In this document: in pieces, positions 57,558 through 64,000 of the stretch
Numbering within the stretch: the first letter of the stretch is position 1
How the letters are laid out: each line of letters starts with the position of its first letter
DNA from: Nostoc flagelliforme FACHB-838
Lineage (GTDB): Bacteria > Cyanobacteriota > Cyanobacteriia > Cyanobacteriales > Nostocaceae
Direction of reading: 5' to 3'
Assembly: GCF_014698065.1 (NCBI RefSeq)
Contig: NZ_JACJSI010000019.1
Coordinates: forward strand, 1 to 64,000
DNA: 64,000 nucleotides
Position numbers and translations under genes: made by a program
Notes under the pieces: model-generated
The model's input: the letters and a program-made list of their open reading frames with translations, nothing else
What the model was told of the DNA's origin: nothing
Databases searched by the model: none

Positions 57558-58382
57558 TTAAACTTTCGCAGCCGCAGCGCTTGGTAAACTCACTTTCAAT
57601 CGCTTAAACATCGCTTCTCTTGCTTGTGCAGCGAGGCTATCGTCAAATGGTTTTAAGGTAATTTCCTGCTGATACTTTAGCCGCAGCGCTGTTTGAATTA
57701 ACCAATCGGCGACAAAAGGATTTTTCGGCAATAAAGGGCCGTGAGAATAAGTAGCGATCGCATTCTGATAAAATGCTCCTTCTGTACCATCTTCACCATT
57801 ATTTCCCAAACCGTACACCACGCGCCCCAAAGCTTCCACTTTTCCTAGTTTGGTACGTCCGCCGTGATTTTCAAAGCCTACCAAATATGGTATGCTACCC
57901 GTCATCTCTTTTAAATCTCGCGCCAGGCGTGATGCTGTCACTTCAATTACCAAGTTACCAATACACCGCTTAGTATTTTCACCAGGATGCACGGAAACTA
58001 AATCGAGTATTCCCAAACCATCAATCCGTTGTCCCAAACCTGGTTCATAATAATGTCCGAGTAATTGGGGGGAACCGCAAGTAAAAACTCCTGGTGTTCC
58101 ATTTTCGATTTTCTCACGCATCGCGTCAGCTTTTGCACCCTGCAAATCACGCATGACAATTTCTTGCTGACGATCTTGTGCGCCACCACCAACGATTACA
58201 TCTACAGTTTTAATATCTGCGGCTGTGGAATTTTGATCCAGGGGTAACACTTTAACATCGTATCCCCGCCACTCGGCGCGACGTTCTATAGTAATTACAT
58301 TACCGCGATCGCCATAGGTACTCATCAGCGTCGGGTACAACCAACCAATTGTTAATTCCAAATTTTGAGAACTCATATTCAT
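57558..58382 (-). CDS. gatD: Lipid II isoglutaminyl synthase, glutaminase subunit GatD
   Basis: A 274-residue class I glutamine amidotransferase of the CobB/CobQ-like type. The nucleophile is about C102 in GVFTCGSPQLLGHYY, and the catalytic histidine is in TYSHGPLLPKNP. It supplies ammonia to MurT to amidate the alpha-carboxyl of D-Glu in peptidoglycan precursors. The start region has LTIGWLYPTLMSTYGDRGNV, typical of GatD. It lies downstream of murT on the same strand with a 127-bp gap filled by ATTCGTAATTCGTAAT repeats. CobQ itself is excluded by the short length. Confidence 0.92.
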   Translation of the reverse strand: MNMSSQNLELTIGWLYPTLMSTYGDRGNVITIERRAEWRGYDVKVLPLDQNSTAADIKTVDVIVGGGAQDRQQEIVMRDLQGAKADAMREKIENGTPGVFTCGSPQLLGHYYEPGLGQRIDGLGILDLVSVHPGENTKRCIGNLVIEVTASRLARDLKEMTGSIPYLVGFENHGGRTKLGKVEALGRVVYGLGNNGEDGTEGAFYQNAIATYSHGPLLPKNPFVADWLIQTALRLKYQQEITLKPFDDSLAAQAREAMFKRLKVSLPSAAAAKV

Positions 58383-58509
58383 AATTCGTAATTCGTAATT
58401 CGTAATGACGCTCGATGACTCGCTACCGCTACGCTAACGTAATTCGTAATTGGATTGGATCGTGGGAACTGGGGAATGGGAAAAATTTTTCTAATTCCCA
58501 CTGTCCAAT

Positions 58510-59847
58510 TTAAAGAATTTTACGACCAGTCAGAACTTCTCGCACTTCTAGCATGGCTGAGTAGGTAGGCAGAATATGCAAAGTTTCATTCTCTGGTGTA
58601 TGCTCTAATGCAGTAGCGATCGCTTGTCGCAAATCTTCTTCGACAATTAAATTTAAATTACTTTGATGAGACTTTTGGCTGTAACGTAGACGTAGTGCCA
58701 TATCATAGACGCGATCGCCACTCACTACTAAAGTCCCGCCGCGTTCGACTAATTTCTCGGTATCTACGTCCCAAATCCAGGATACATCAGTGCCATCGGG
58801 TGTGCGATCGTTCAAGACTAGCAGCGTGGTTTTATCTGTGCTTTGAGTAACTACGCGAATAGTTTCATTCGTTCCCACAGGATTTTTTGATAACAATATC
58901 CGCACGCGTTTACCGTTAATTACTAAATCTTCCGCACGACCAAAGGCAGCTTGAAAGGTATTAATAGTATCTCTGATTGTTACTTCATCAACCCCCAACT
59001 CAATAGCCGCAGTAGCAGCAGCTAAAGTATTATATTTGTTGTACAAACCAACCAGAATTTGCGACCATTCATTACTTTCTAGAATCGGTTTGCTTTTACT
59101 AAAACCACATTTAGGACAAGTAAAATCTCCCAAATGAGACAAATAAACACCCTTGTAATCTAAAGAATGTCCACATTTGGGACAATAAATAGAATCAACA
59201 GCGTGAGGAATAGCTTCTAAATAATGTTCTGGTTCATTCAAGCCAAAGAATAACACCCGTTGGGGTAACTGCTGACCGAGGTTAGATAAAGTTGGGTCGT
59301 CAGCATTAGGAATTACCACTGTTTCTGCTGGTAGCGTAGAAATAACTTTTGTCCAACGCTTACTAATTGTGTCTACTTCCCCGTACCTATCAAGTTGGTC
59401 ACGGAACAAGTTTAAACAGAGAATAATTCGCGGCTGGAGTGGCGCTAATACTCTTGGGACAATATTTTCATCAACTTCCAAAATGGCGTAATCAGTATTT
59501 AGCGTACCTAGTAAGTTGGTGCTTTCTAACAGCGCCGTCATTAAGCCATTTTCCAGATTTGCACCTGTAGAATTATGAGTGACGCGAAAACCTTTGCGTT
59601 CTAGTATTGTGCATAAAAGCAGGGCTGTAGTGGTTTTGCCGTTAGTACCAGCAATTAAAATCACTCCATTTTTAACTTGCTGACTCAATAATTGTAAAAG
59701 TCGGGGTTCAATGCGACGAGCAATCGAGCCTGGTAATACACTAGCAGCACCCAGACGGAGCGATCGCACTATAAACGTCACACTTTTTGCCACTGATACC
59801 GCGAAACCCAATCGCAGCCTATCTATGAATTGTATTTTGTTGCCCAC
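58510..59847 (-). CDS. murT: Lipid II isoglutaminyl synthase, Mur ligase-like subunit MurT
   Basis: A 445-residue Mur ligase homologue. The P-loop is [12 protein letters not shown] (near 68), followed by the central domain motifs EVDENIVPRVL and LNLFRDQLDRYGEVD. A four-cysteine zinc ribbon (CPKCGHSLDYKG ... FTCPKCGF) about residues 225-250 is the MurT hallmark. The C-terminal DUF1727 domain has LVLNDRTPDGTDVSWIWDVD. With GatD it converts the D-Glu of lipid II to D-isoglutamine. It is best known from Staphylococcus and other Gram-positives, and cyanobacteria share it. It forms an operon with gatD. Confidence 0.93.
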   Translation of the reverse strand: MGNKIQFIDRLRLGFAVSVAKSVTFIVRSLRLGAASVLPGSIARRIEPRLLQLLSQQVKNGVILIAGTNGKTTTALLLCTILERKGFRVTHNSTGANLENGLMTALLESTNLLGTLNTDYAILEVDENIVPRVLAPLQPRIILCLNLFRDQLDRYGEVDTISKRWTKVISTLPAETVVIPNADDPTLSNLGQQLPQRVLFFGLNEPEHYLEAIPHAVDSIYCPKCGHSLDYKGVYLSHLGDFTCPKCGFSKSKPILESNEWSQILVGLYNKYNTLAAATAAIELGVDEVTIRDTINTFQAAFGRAEDLVINGKRVRILLSKNPVGTNETIRVVTQSTDKTTLLVLNDRTPDGTDVSWIWDVDTEKLVERGGTLVVSGDRVYDMALRLRYSQKSHQSNLNLIVEEDLRQAIATALEHTPENETLHILPTYSAMLEVREVLTGRKIL

Positions 59848-60502
59848 ATCGGTATCCTAGTCTTCTGGCAGTTGCTAATTAAGAGTATTTAATTGCAAAT
59901 TTAATATGCGTGAGTTTAGCGAATCCTGGCTGAAAAAGCCAGCCTCAAAATCAAGTTGCAGGAAATCAGGGGAGTGGAGGCAAAGGGACATACTTCGACT
60001 CCCTTCCCTACGGGACAGCGTAGCTTGCTTCCTCGCAGGGGTACGACTACGCTCAGGGCAAGTCGCTCAGTACAAGGGGGCAAGGAGCAGGGGAGAGTTA
60101 GAATCATACTTCATCCACCTCAGAACTCCGTTCATCCACCTCGGAACTCCGTTCATCCACCTCGGAACTCCGTTCATCCACCTCAGAACTCCGTTCATAC
60201 ACTTCGGAACTCCGTTCATCCACCTCAGAACTCCGTTCATCCACCTCAGAACTCCGTTCATCCACCTCGGAACTCCGTTCATCCACCTCAGAACTCCGTT
60301 CATCCACCTCGGAACTCCGTTCATCCACCTCAGAACTGGATTCATCCACCTCAGAACCTCGTTTATTTCCATCATCCACTTACAAGAGATAATCTCAGTA
60401 GGCGTTATCTTAAAAAGTAGTGCGCGGGCATAATTACATATCCAGCCCAGTTTGCCGAATTCAGCACAAACTCACGACAAGTAGTAGCTTGCAAGGTTCT
60501 TT
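59848..60502. other. Intergenic region containing the 21-bp minisatellite
   Basis: No convincing gene. Open frames of 60-175 codons on both strands here arise from the tandem repeat, whose unit is a multiple of three and has no stop in several frames. A GCTTCCTCGCAGGGGTACGA palindrome-type repeat lies near 60015-60055. Confidence 0.5.
60110..60361. repeat. 21-bp minisatellite, 12 copies
   Basis: Twelve head-to-tail 21-bp units of the form TTCATCCACCTCRGAACTCC + G. Position 13 alternates between A and G along the array; the fifth unit has two further changes (CATACACTT), and the last two units differ at their 3' ends. There are no spacers, so it is not CRISPR. On the minus strand one frame reads as acidic heptads (SEVDERS), but no start or ribosome site supports expression. 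Confidence 0.92.
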
Positions 60503-61093
60503 TTGATGAATAGCACAAAGTTTCTTTTTTTACATAAACAAATTACTGGCTGGCAAAGGTGGTTGTCCAAATGCCTGTTGTTGCTTGCAAGTCTTTTCAT
60601 TATAAGTATGCAACCTGCATACGCTGGTCTTAATAATGATTTATATGATGGCAACATCTTTGTCGTTTATGCTGGTAATGGTTCATTGGTTCCTCCCAGG
60701 CAGACACTGGCACAGGCTTTAGCAGAACATAAACCCATATTTTTGGCCTTTTATTTGGATGACAGCAGCGATTCCAAAAGGTATGCCATTTCCATTTCAC
60801 GGGTACAGGAATTCTATGGTCGGGTAGCAGAAATTATGCCTATTAATGTAGATGCTATCCCGCTTAAACAGACCTACGACCCTACAGAAACAGGATATTA
60901 CTATTCTGGGGCTGTTCCTCAGGTCGTGGTGTTTAATAAATCAGGTGAGGTCGTTTTGAATAAGAAGGGTCAAGTACCTTTTGAAGAAATAGACGAGCAA
61001 TTTCGCAAAATCTTTGATTTGTTACCCAGCACGGAAACAGGACAGTTAAAACGGCGAGCCTTCAATGAGTTTAGTAGTGAGTTAGCTAGGTAA
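60503..61093 (+). CDS. Thylakoid photosystem I accumulation factor, thioredoxin-like
   Basis: A 196-residue exported protein. The N-terminal 42 residues form a signal peptide (CLLLLASLFIISMQPAYA). The mature part is thioredoxin-fold-like (GNIFVVYAGNGSLVPPRQTL, FLAFYLDDSSDSKRYA, INVDAIPLKQTYDP, GYYYSGAVPQVVVFNKSGEV) but lacks a CxxC, so it is not a redox enzyme. It matches the cyanobacterial family named thylakoid membrane photosystem I accumulation factor as I remember it. It should act in the thylakoid lumen or on the membrane during photosystem I biogenesis. The start may be M1 or M2; the signal is complete either way. Confidence 0.75.
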   Translation: MMNSTKFLFLHKQITGWQRWLSKCLLLLASLFIISMQPAYAGLNNDLYDGNIFVVYAGNGSLVPPRQTLAQALAEHKPIFLAFYLDDSSDSKRYAISISRVQEFYGRVAEIMPINVDAIPLKQTYDPTETGYYYSGAVPQVVVFNKSGEVVLNKKGQVPFEEIDEQFRKIFDLLPSTETGQLKRRAFNEFSSELAR

Positions 61094-61268
61094 CTTATGG
61101 GGTAGACCAAATTGGTCTGCCCTAATTTTTAGTGATATCTGTTACTACATTGCCGTCAATGTCAAAGCATAATATTGAAATATCTGTGTTCATAATTGAG
61201 GAAATTAATCCATAGTCTATAGTCCGTAATCAATGCCCAATGCCCATGACTAAATAGAGTGTACTCTG

Positions 61269-61877
61269 ATGTCAAAAGTTTACACCACCCAGGAGCTAAT
61301 TCAAATTTTGGCAGCCGAACGCCAAGCTTGCCTCAAAGGAAAACGCCTAAAATTAGAAATAACAGCCTCTGGCAATCCTGTAATTGACCAGTTTATCAGA
61401 ACTGATGGGCTGCAACAGTTCACTGCTTATCAAGATTTCAAAACTGCAATTCACGAGTATCAGAAAGAAAATCGAGTTTCCGGTATTATCTGGCGGGAAT
61501 TGACAGTTAAAGGAAAAATCTTGCACTATCCCGAAATAGATACTGACTTAATTGCCCTCAATGGTGACTTAGAGATATTAAAAGCCGCTAAAAATTCCAT
61601 CGTAGAATTTTGGTATGAAGTCTCTATCGGGATGGATTTGTACTTGAGTTTCAATAATAGTAAACAATACCAACAAATTGTCACATCCGATGTAGAGAGA
61701 ATTGTTCAAAGAACAGAGTGGGCAAGTTTGTGTAAGTGGGAAAATACTAGCTTTTTGGAAATGATTTTGCAGCTAGGATGGGGTAAACCAGAAGAAGCTT
61801 ATTATAAACGAGGAAGGCCGCGATCGGGTAGTGAATATATTCATGCAGTCAATCCCGGAAATCGCCCCATTGGTTAA
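61269..61877 (+). CDS. Conserved-looking hypothetical protein, 202 aa
   Basis: I do not recognise this protein. It is soluble with mixed alpha/beta character and begins with YTTQELIQILAAERQACLKG, a pattern found at the N-terminus of several uncharacterised cyanobacterial proteins. There is a basic motif YKRGRPRSGSEY near the C-terminus. No signal, membrane segment or catalytic signature is present. Composition and codon use look like its neighbours. The gene stands alone. Confidence 0.7.
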   Translation: MSKVYTTQELIQILAAERQACLKGKRLKLEITASGNPVIDQFIRTDGLQQFTAYQDFKTAIHEYQKENRVSGIIWRELTVKGKILHYPEIDTDLIALNGDLEILKAAKNSIVEFWYEVSIGMDLYLSFNNSKQYQQIVTSDVERIVQRTEWASLCKWENTSFLEMILQLGWGKPEEAYYKRGRPRSGSEYIHAVNPGNRPIG

Positions 61878-62026
61878 TTGAATATGTATGGTGGCAATGC
61901 TGAAACCCACGACAAAATGACGGACATAATTGCGTTTACTTTGCTTCCTTAATAAGGCACGCTATCTGTAACAGAAATTTCAGCTGTACAGATAAGTAGT
62001 AGCATAAAAGTACGCATACGCAAGGT

Positions 62027-62086
62027 GTAGGGGCACGGCATGCCGTGCCCCTACGCGTGTACCTCACCTAAACGAGAACCGCTATA
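62027..62086. repeat. Dispersed element with perfect 28-bp palindrome
   Basis: GTAGGGGCACGGCA is followed directly by its exact complement (62027-62054). Then come GTGTACCTCACCTAAACGAG and CCGCTATA. It belongs to the same family as 55214-55287 and 44342-44400. Confidence 0.8.
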
Positions 62087-62127
62087 AGCACTTTAGTCCT
62101 TACTACGAACTTGTAGACAAACAATGC

Positions 62128-63660
62128 TTATCGACTTTGAACTATGGACTCTTGACTAGAGTTTTCAAACTCTGGAAGCTCTACCCTGGTAGGCTGCCAA
62201 CCTCCCACCCAAGCGAGGCATAACTGACGGAAACGATCGCCCCGCACCTCAAAATTCGGGTACTGGTCGAAACTCGCGCAAGCCGGAGACAGCAACACCA
62301 CCCGCGCTTGATACTGCTTGGCTAATTCCGCCGATTTGGGAACTGCCCTTTCTATAGTTTCCACAATATGGTATGTATGATACCCCACCTCTTGGAGACG
62401 TTTGGCAAATGCAGGTGCAGCAGAGCCAATTAATAACACAGCAGCAGCTTTGGTTTGAATTTGTGCTAGCCAACCAGTATCATCTCCTGCTTTAGCTTCT
62501 CCACCAGCAATTAAAATTGCTGGACTGTCAACGGATGCTAAACCAACTTCGGCAGCATCGTAGTTAGTGGCTTTGCTATCGTTAACGAAATCAATACCTT
62601 CCCAAGTGCAGATATGCTCCAAACGATGAGCAACGCCAGGAAATTCTCGAATTGCAAGTGCGATCGCATCACGATTAATTCCCGCTAATCTTGCCGTTGC
62701 TACTGCCATCAAAAGATTTTGCTGGTTATGTTCTCCCACCATCCGTAAAGTAGATACTTTCACAATCGGTTCTGGTGTAGAGGTTGCAGTCAACTTTTCC
62801 ACAACCCAGTCGTCTTCGATGTAAAAGCCTTTTTCGCTAATCAGGAAGTCTTTTCCTTTGACACTTGTCCAGTAGGCATTAGGCCAAGCACTTAAACCTT
62901 GCTGCCTCAAGTAGGCATCATCGCCATTGAACACTTGCAACTCGGACTGACGCAACAGCTTGGCTTTGATGTTGTAATAATTCTCTAAAGTCTGATGGCG
63001 ACTAAGATGATCCGGCGTGAAAGTCGTCCATACACCGATGCGTGGTGCAAGAGAACTCGAAGATTCTATTTGATAGCTGCTAATTTCCACAATCACCCAG
63101 TCCAGTGAAGAGTTAGGAGTTAAAAGTGAGGAGTGAGAAGTTAAAAGTGAGGAATTATCAAATGCTTCCTCTGCCTCCCCTGCCTCCCCTGCTCCCTGCT
63201 TCCTCCAAGATAGGACAACATCACAAGCGGCGTAGCCAATGTTACCGCAGGCAGGTGCATTTAAACCCGCTGCTTGAAAAATGGCAGCAATTAAAGCTGC
63301 GGTAGTAGTTTTGCCGTTAGTGCCAGTAATTCCTACCCAAGGTAGCGATTGCAAATTTCGCCAAGCGAGTTCCATTTCCCCAATGGTTTCAATACCTAAT
63401 TGGCGTGCCTTGATTAATACGGGAATATCCCAAGGCACGCCAGGACTAACGACTATTAATTGGGGTAAATTAGCACCATTCAATTCTAGGGATTGGCCTA
63501 GTTTTACGGTTATTTGCTCGGCAGCGAGTTCTTGTTGTTGTTGCAGGAGGGTTTCGGAGGTGTTGCTATCACTCAGCTCTACCTCCCAACCTTCCTGTTT
63601 CAACAATCTCGCCGCAGCAACACCGGACTTTCCCAATCCAATTACAGTAGCTCTAGGCAT
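62128..63660 (-). CDS. murD: UDP-N-acetylmuramoylalanine--D-glutamate ligase
   Basis: A 510-residue cytoplasmic Mur ligase adding D-Glu to UDP-MurNAc-L-Ala. Features in order: the N-terminal Rossmann domain ([16 protein letters not shown]), the P-loop [15 protein letters not shown] (about 113-127), FTPDHLSRH, the [12 protein letters not shown] loop, and the C-terminal [13 protein letters not shown]. It is about 50 residues longer than usual. The extra length includes a low-complexity insert ([12 protein letters not shown], then [17 protein letters not shown]) encoded at about 63103-63207, placed between DVVLSWRK and [11 protein letters not shown]. The insert is in frame and leaves the catalytic motifs intact. 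Confidence 0.95.
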   Translation of the reverse strand: MPRATVIGLGKSGVAAARLLKQEGWEVELSDSNTSETLLQQQQELAAEQITVKLGQSLELNGANLPQLIVVSPGVPWDIPVLIKARQLGIETIGEMELAWRNLQSLPWVGITGTNGKTTTAALIAAIFQAAGLNAPACGNIGYAACDVVLSWRKQGAGEAGEAEEAFDNSSLLTSHSSLLTPNSSLDWVIVEISSYQIESSSSLAPRIGVWTTFTPDHLSRHQTLENYYNIKAKLLRQSELQVFNGDDAYLRQQGLSAWPNAYWTSVKGKDFLISEKGFYIEDDWVVEKLTATSTPEPIVKVSTLRMVGEHNQQNLLMAVATARLAGINRDAIALAIREFPGVAHRLEHICTWEGIDFVNDSKATNYDAAEVGLASVDSPAILIAGGEAKAGDDTGWLAQIQTKAAAVLLIGSAAPAFAKRLQEVGYHTYHIVETIERAVPKSAELAKQYQARVVLLSPACASFDQYPNFEVRGDRFRQLCLAWVGGWQPTRVELPEFENSSQESIVQSR

Positions 63661-63742
63661 AGATTGCAGCAGAGTCCCTGGTTAAGCACTCCCTATAGTA
63701 GCGCTTCTTTGCAAAAATTACACAACTTTTTGTTGACCTACG

Positions 63743-64000
63743 CTACAGATTTTTGACGATCGCACCAAAATCAGCTAAAACACGGGCATGATTGCGAACT
63801 AGTCCCAGCAAATGTAATCGATTACGCTTGACTTCTGGATCGGAGTCCATAACTAAAACGCTATCTGGCCCATCAAAGAAATTACTAACTGTCGGAGCAA
63901 TTTTTGTGAGTGCTGCTACTAATAATTGATAATTTCGCGTCTGTTGTGCTGCTTGAGTTTGCGGTACTGATTCGATTAGGGCATTATACAAAGCTGTCTC
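63743..64000 (-). CDS. glyS: Glycyl-tRNA synthetase beta subunit, C-terminal end (partial)
   Basis: Only the last 85 codons are inside the window; the gene continues past 64000. [20 protein letters not shown] and [20 protein letters not shown] are the end of the C-terminal anticodon-binding (DALR-like) domain of the bacterial beta subunit. The frame is open to the window edge. It is upstream of murD on the same strand with an 82-bp gap. Confidence 0.85.
   Translation of the reverse strand, partial: ETALYNALIESVPQTQAAQQTRNYQLLVAALTKIAPTVSNFFDGPDSVLVMDSDPEVKRNRLHLLGLVRNHARVLADFGAIVKNL

Noticed and set aside
60110-60361. Possible CRISPR array
   Set aside because: The units are directly adjacent, with no spacers and no cas genes.
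59906-60433. Overlapping frames of 91-175 codons on both strands
   Set aside because: They exist only because the 21-bp tandem unit lacks stops; no ribosome site or start supports any of them.

Overview
The window reads as a chromosomal piece of a filamentous, probably heterocyst-forming cyanobacterium of the Nostoc/Anabaena group. The HIP1 octamer GCGATCGC is frequent inside and outside genes. Heptanucleotide short tandem repeats (TCATTGG, ATTCCCC, TGCCTTC types) and small inverted-repeat elements fill the intergenic gaps. The gene set is cyanobacterial: NdhM, NarM, ferredoxin-dependent NirA, a ferrochelatase with a light-harvesting-like tail, a thylakoid photosystem I accumulation factor, and NtcA/NtcB-type regulation. 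No tRNA, rRNA, CRISPR array or intact insertion sequence was seen.

Layout. 0.7-7.4 kb: a giant DUF4157-containing modular protein whose C-terminus looks like a toxin domain, overlapped by 4 bp with a small gene that could be its immunity partner, then an unknown gene. 7.4-11.5 kb: an L,D-transpeptidase, and two genes sharing a near-identical MORN module, one a secreted protein and one a membrane Ser/Thr kinase. 11.6-29.4 kb: a nitrate assimilation region with an NtcB-like LysR regulator, a Gly/Thr/Ser repeat protein with a WGxxGxxG C-terminus, a HEAT-repeat protein (NirB-like) and a Rieske protein on the minus strand, then nirA-nrtA-nrtB-nrtC-nrtD-nrtP-narB, a PsiE-like membrane protein and narM on the plus strand. 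The nirA promoter carries a good NtcA box with a matching -10 box, and a TGCA-N5-TGCA element expected for NtcB. The cluster encodes both the ABC nitrate transporter and an MFS nitrate permease.

30.3-37.0 kb: signalling genes: an FHA-PrsW intramembrane protease, an unknown protein, a CHAT (caspase-like)-FHA protein and a zinc-ribbon PP2C phosphatase with a membrane segment. 37.7-42.6 kb: ndhM, small unknowns, a NarL-type response regulator, a WD40 remnant and a membrane pentapeptide-repeat protein. 42.8-57.2 kb: a TRAP transporter whose binding protein lies about 11 kb from its two permease genes, with an amidase, an FAD monooxygenase, a methyltransferase, hemH, purB, membrane proteins of unknown role, a truncated nuclease-like remnant and a ComM-like AAA+ ATPase between them. 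57.2-64 kb: a possible antitoxin remnant, murT-gatD, a 12-copy 21-bp minisatellite, a photosystem I accumulation factor, an unknown gene, murD and the end of glyS.

The strongest candidates for new biology are the DUF4157 effector with its overlapping partner and the FHA/CHAT/PP2C/PrsW cluster. Recurrent small mobile-looking repeats, some inserted in frame in narB and murD, are the most conspicuous structural theme. All family assignments come from reading motifs and remembered family features; no database search was run.
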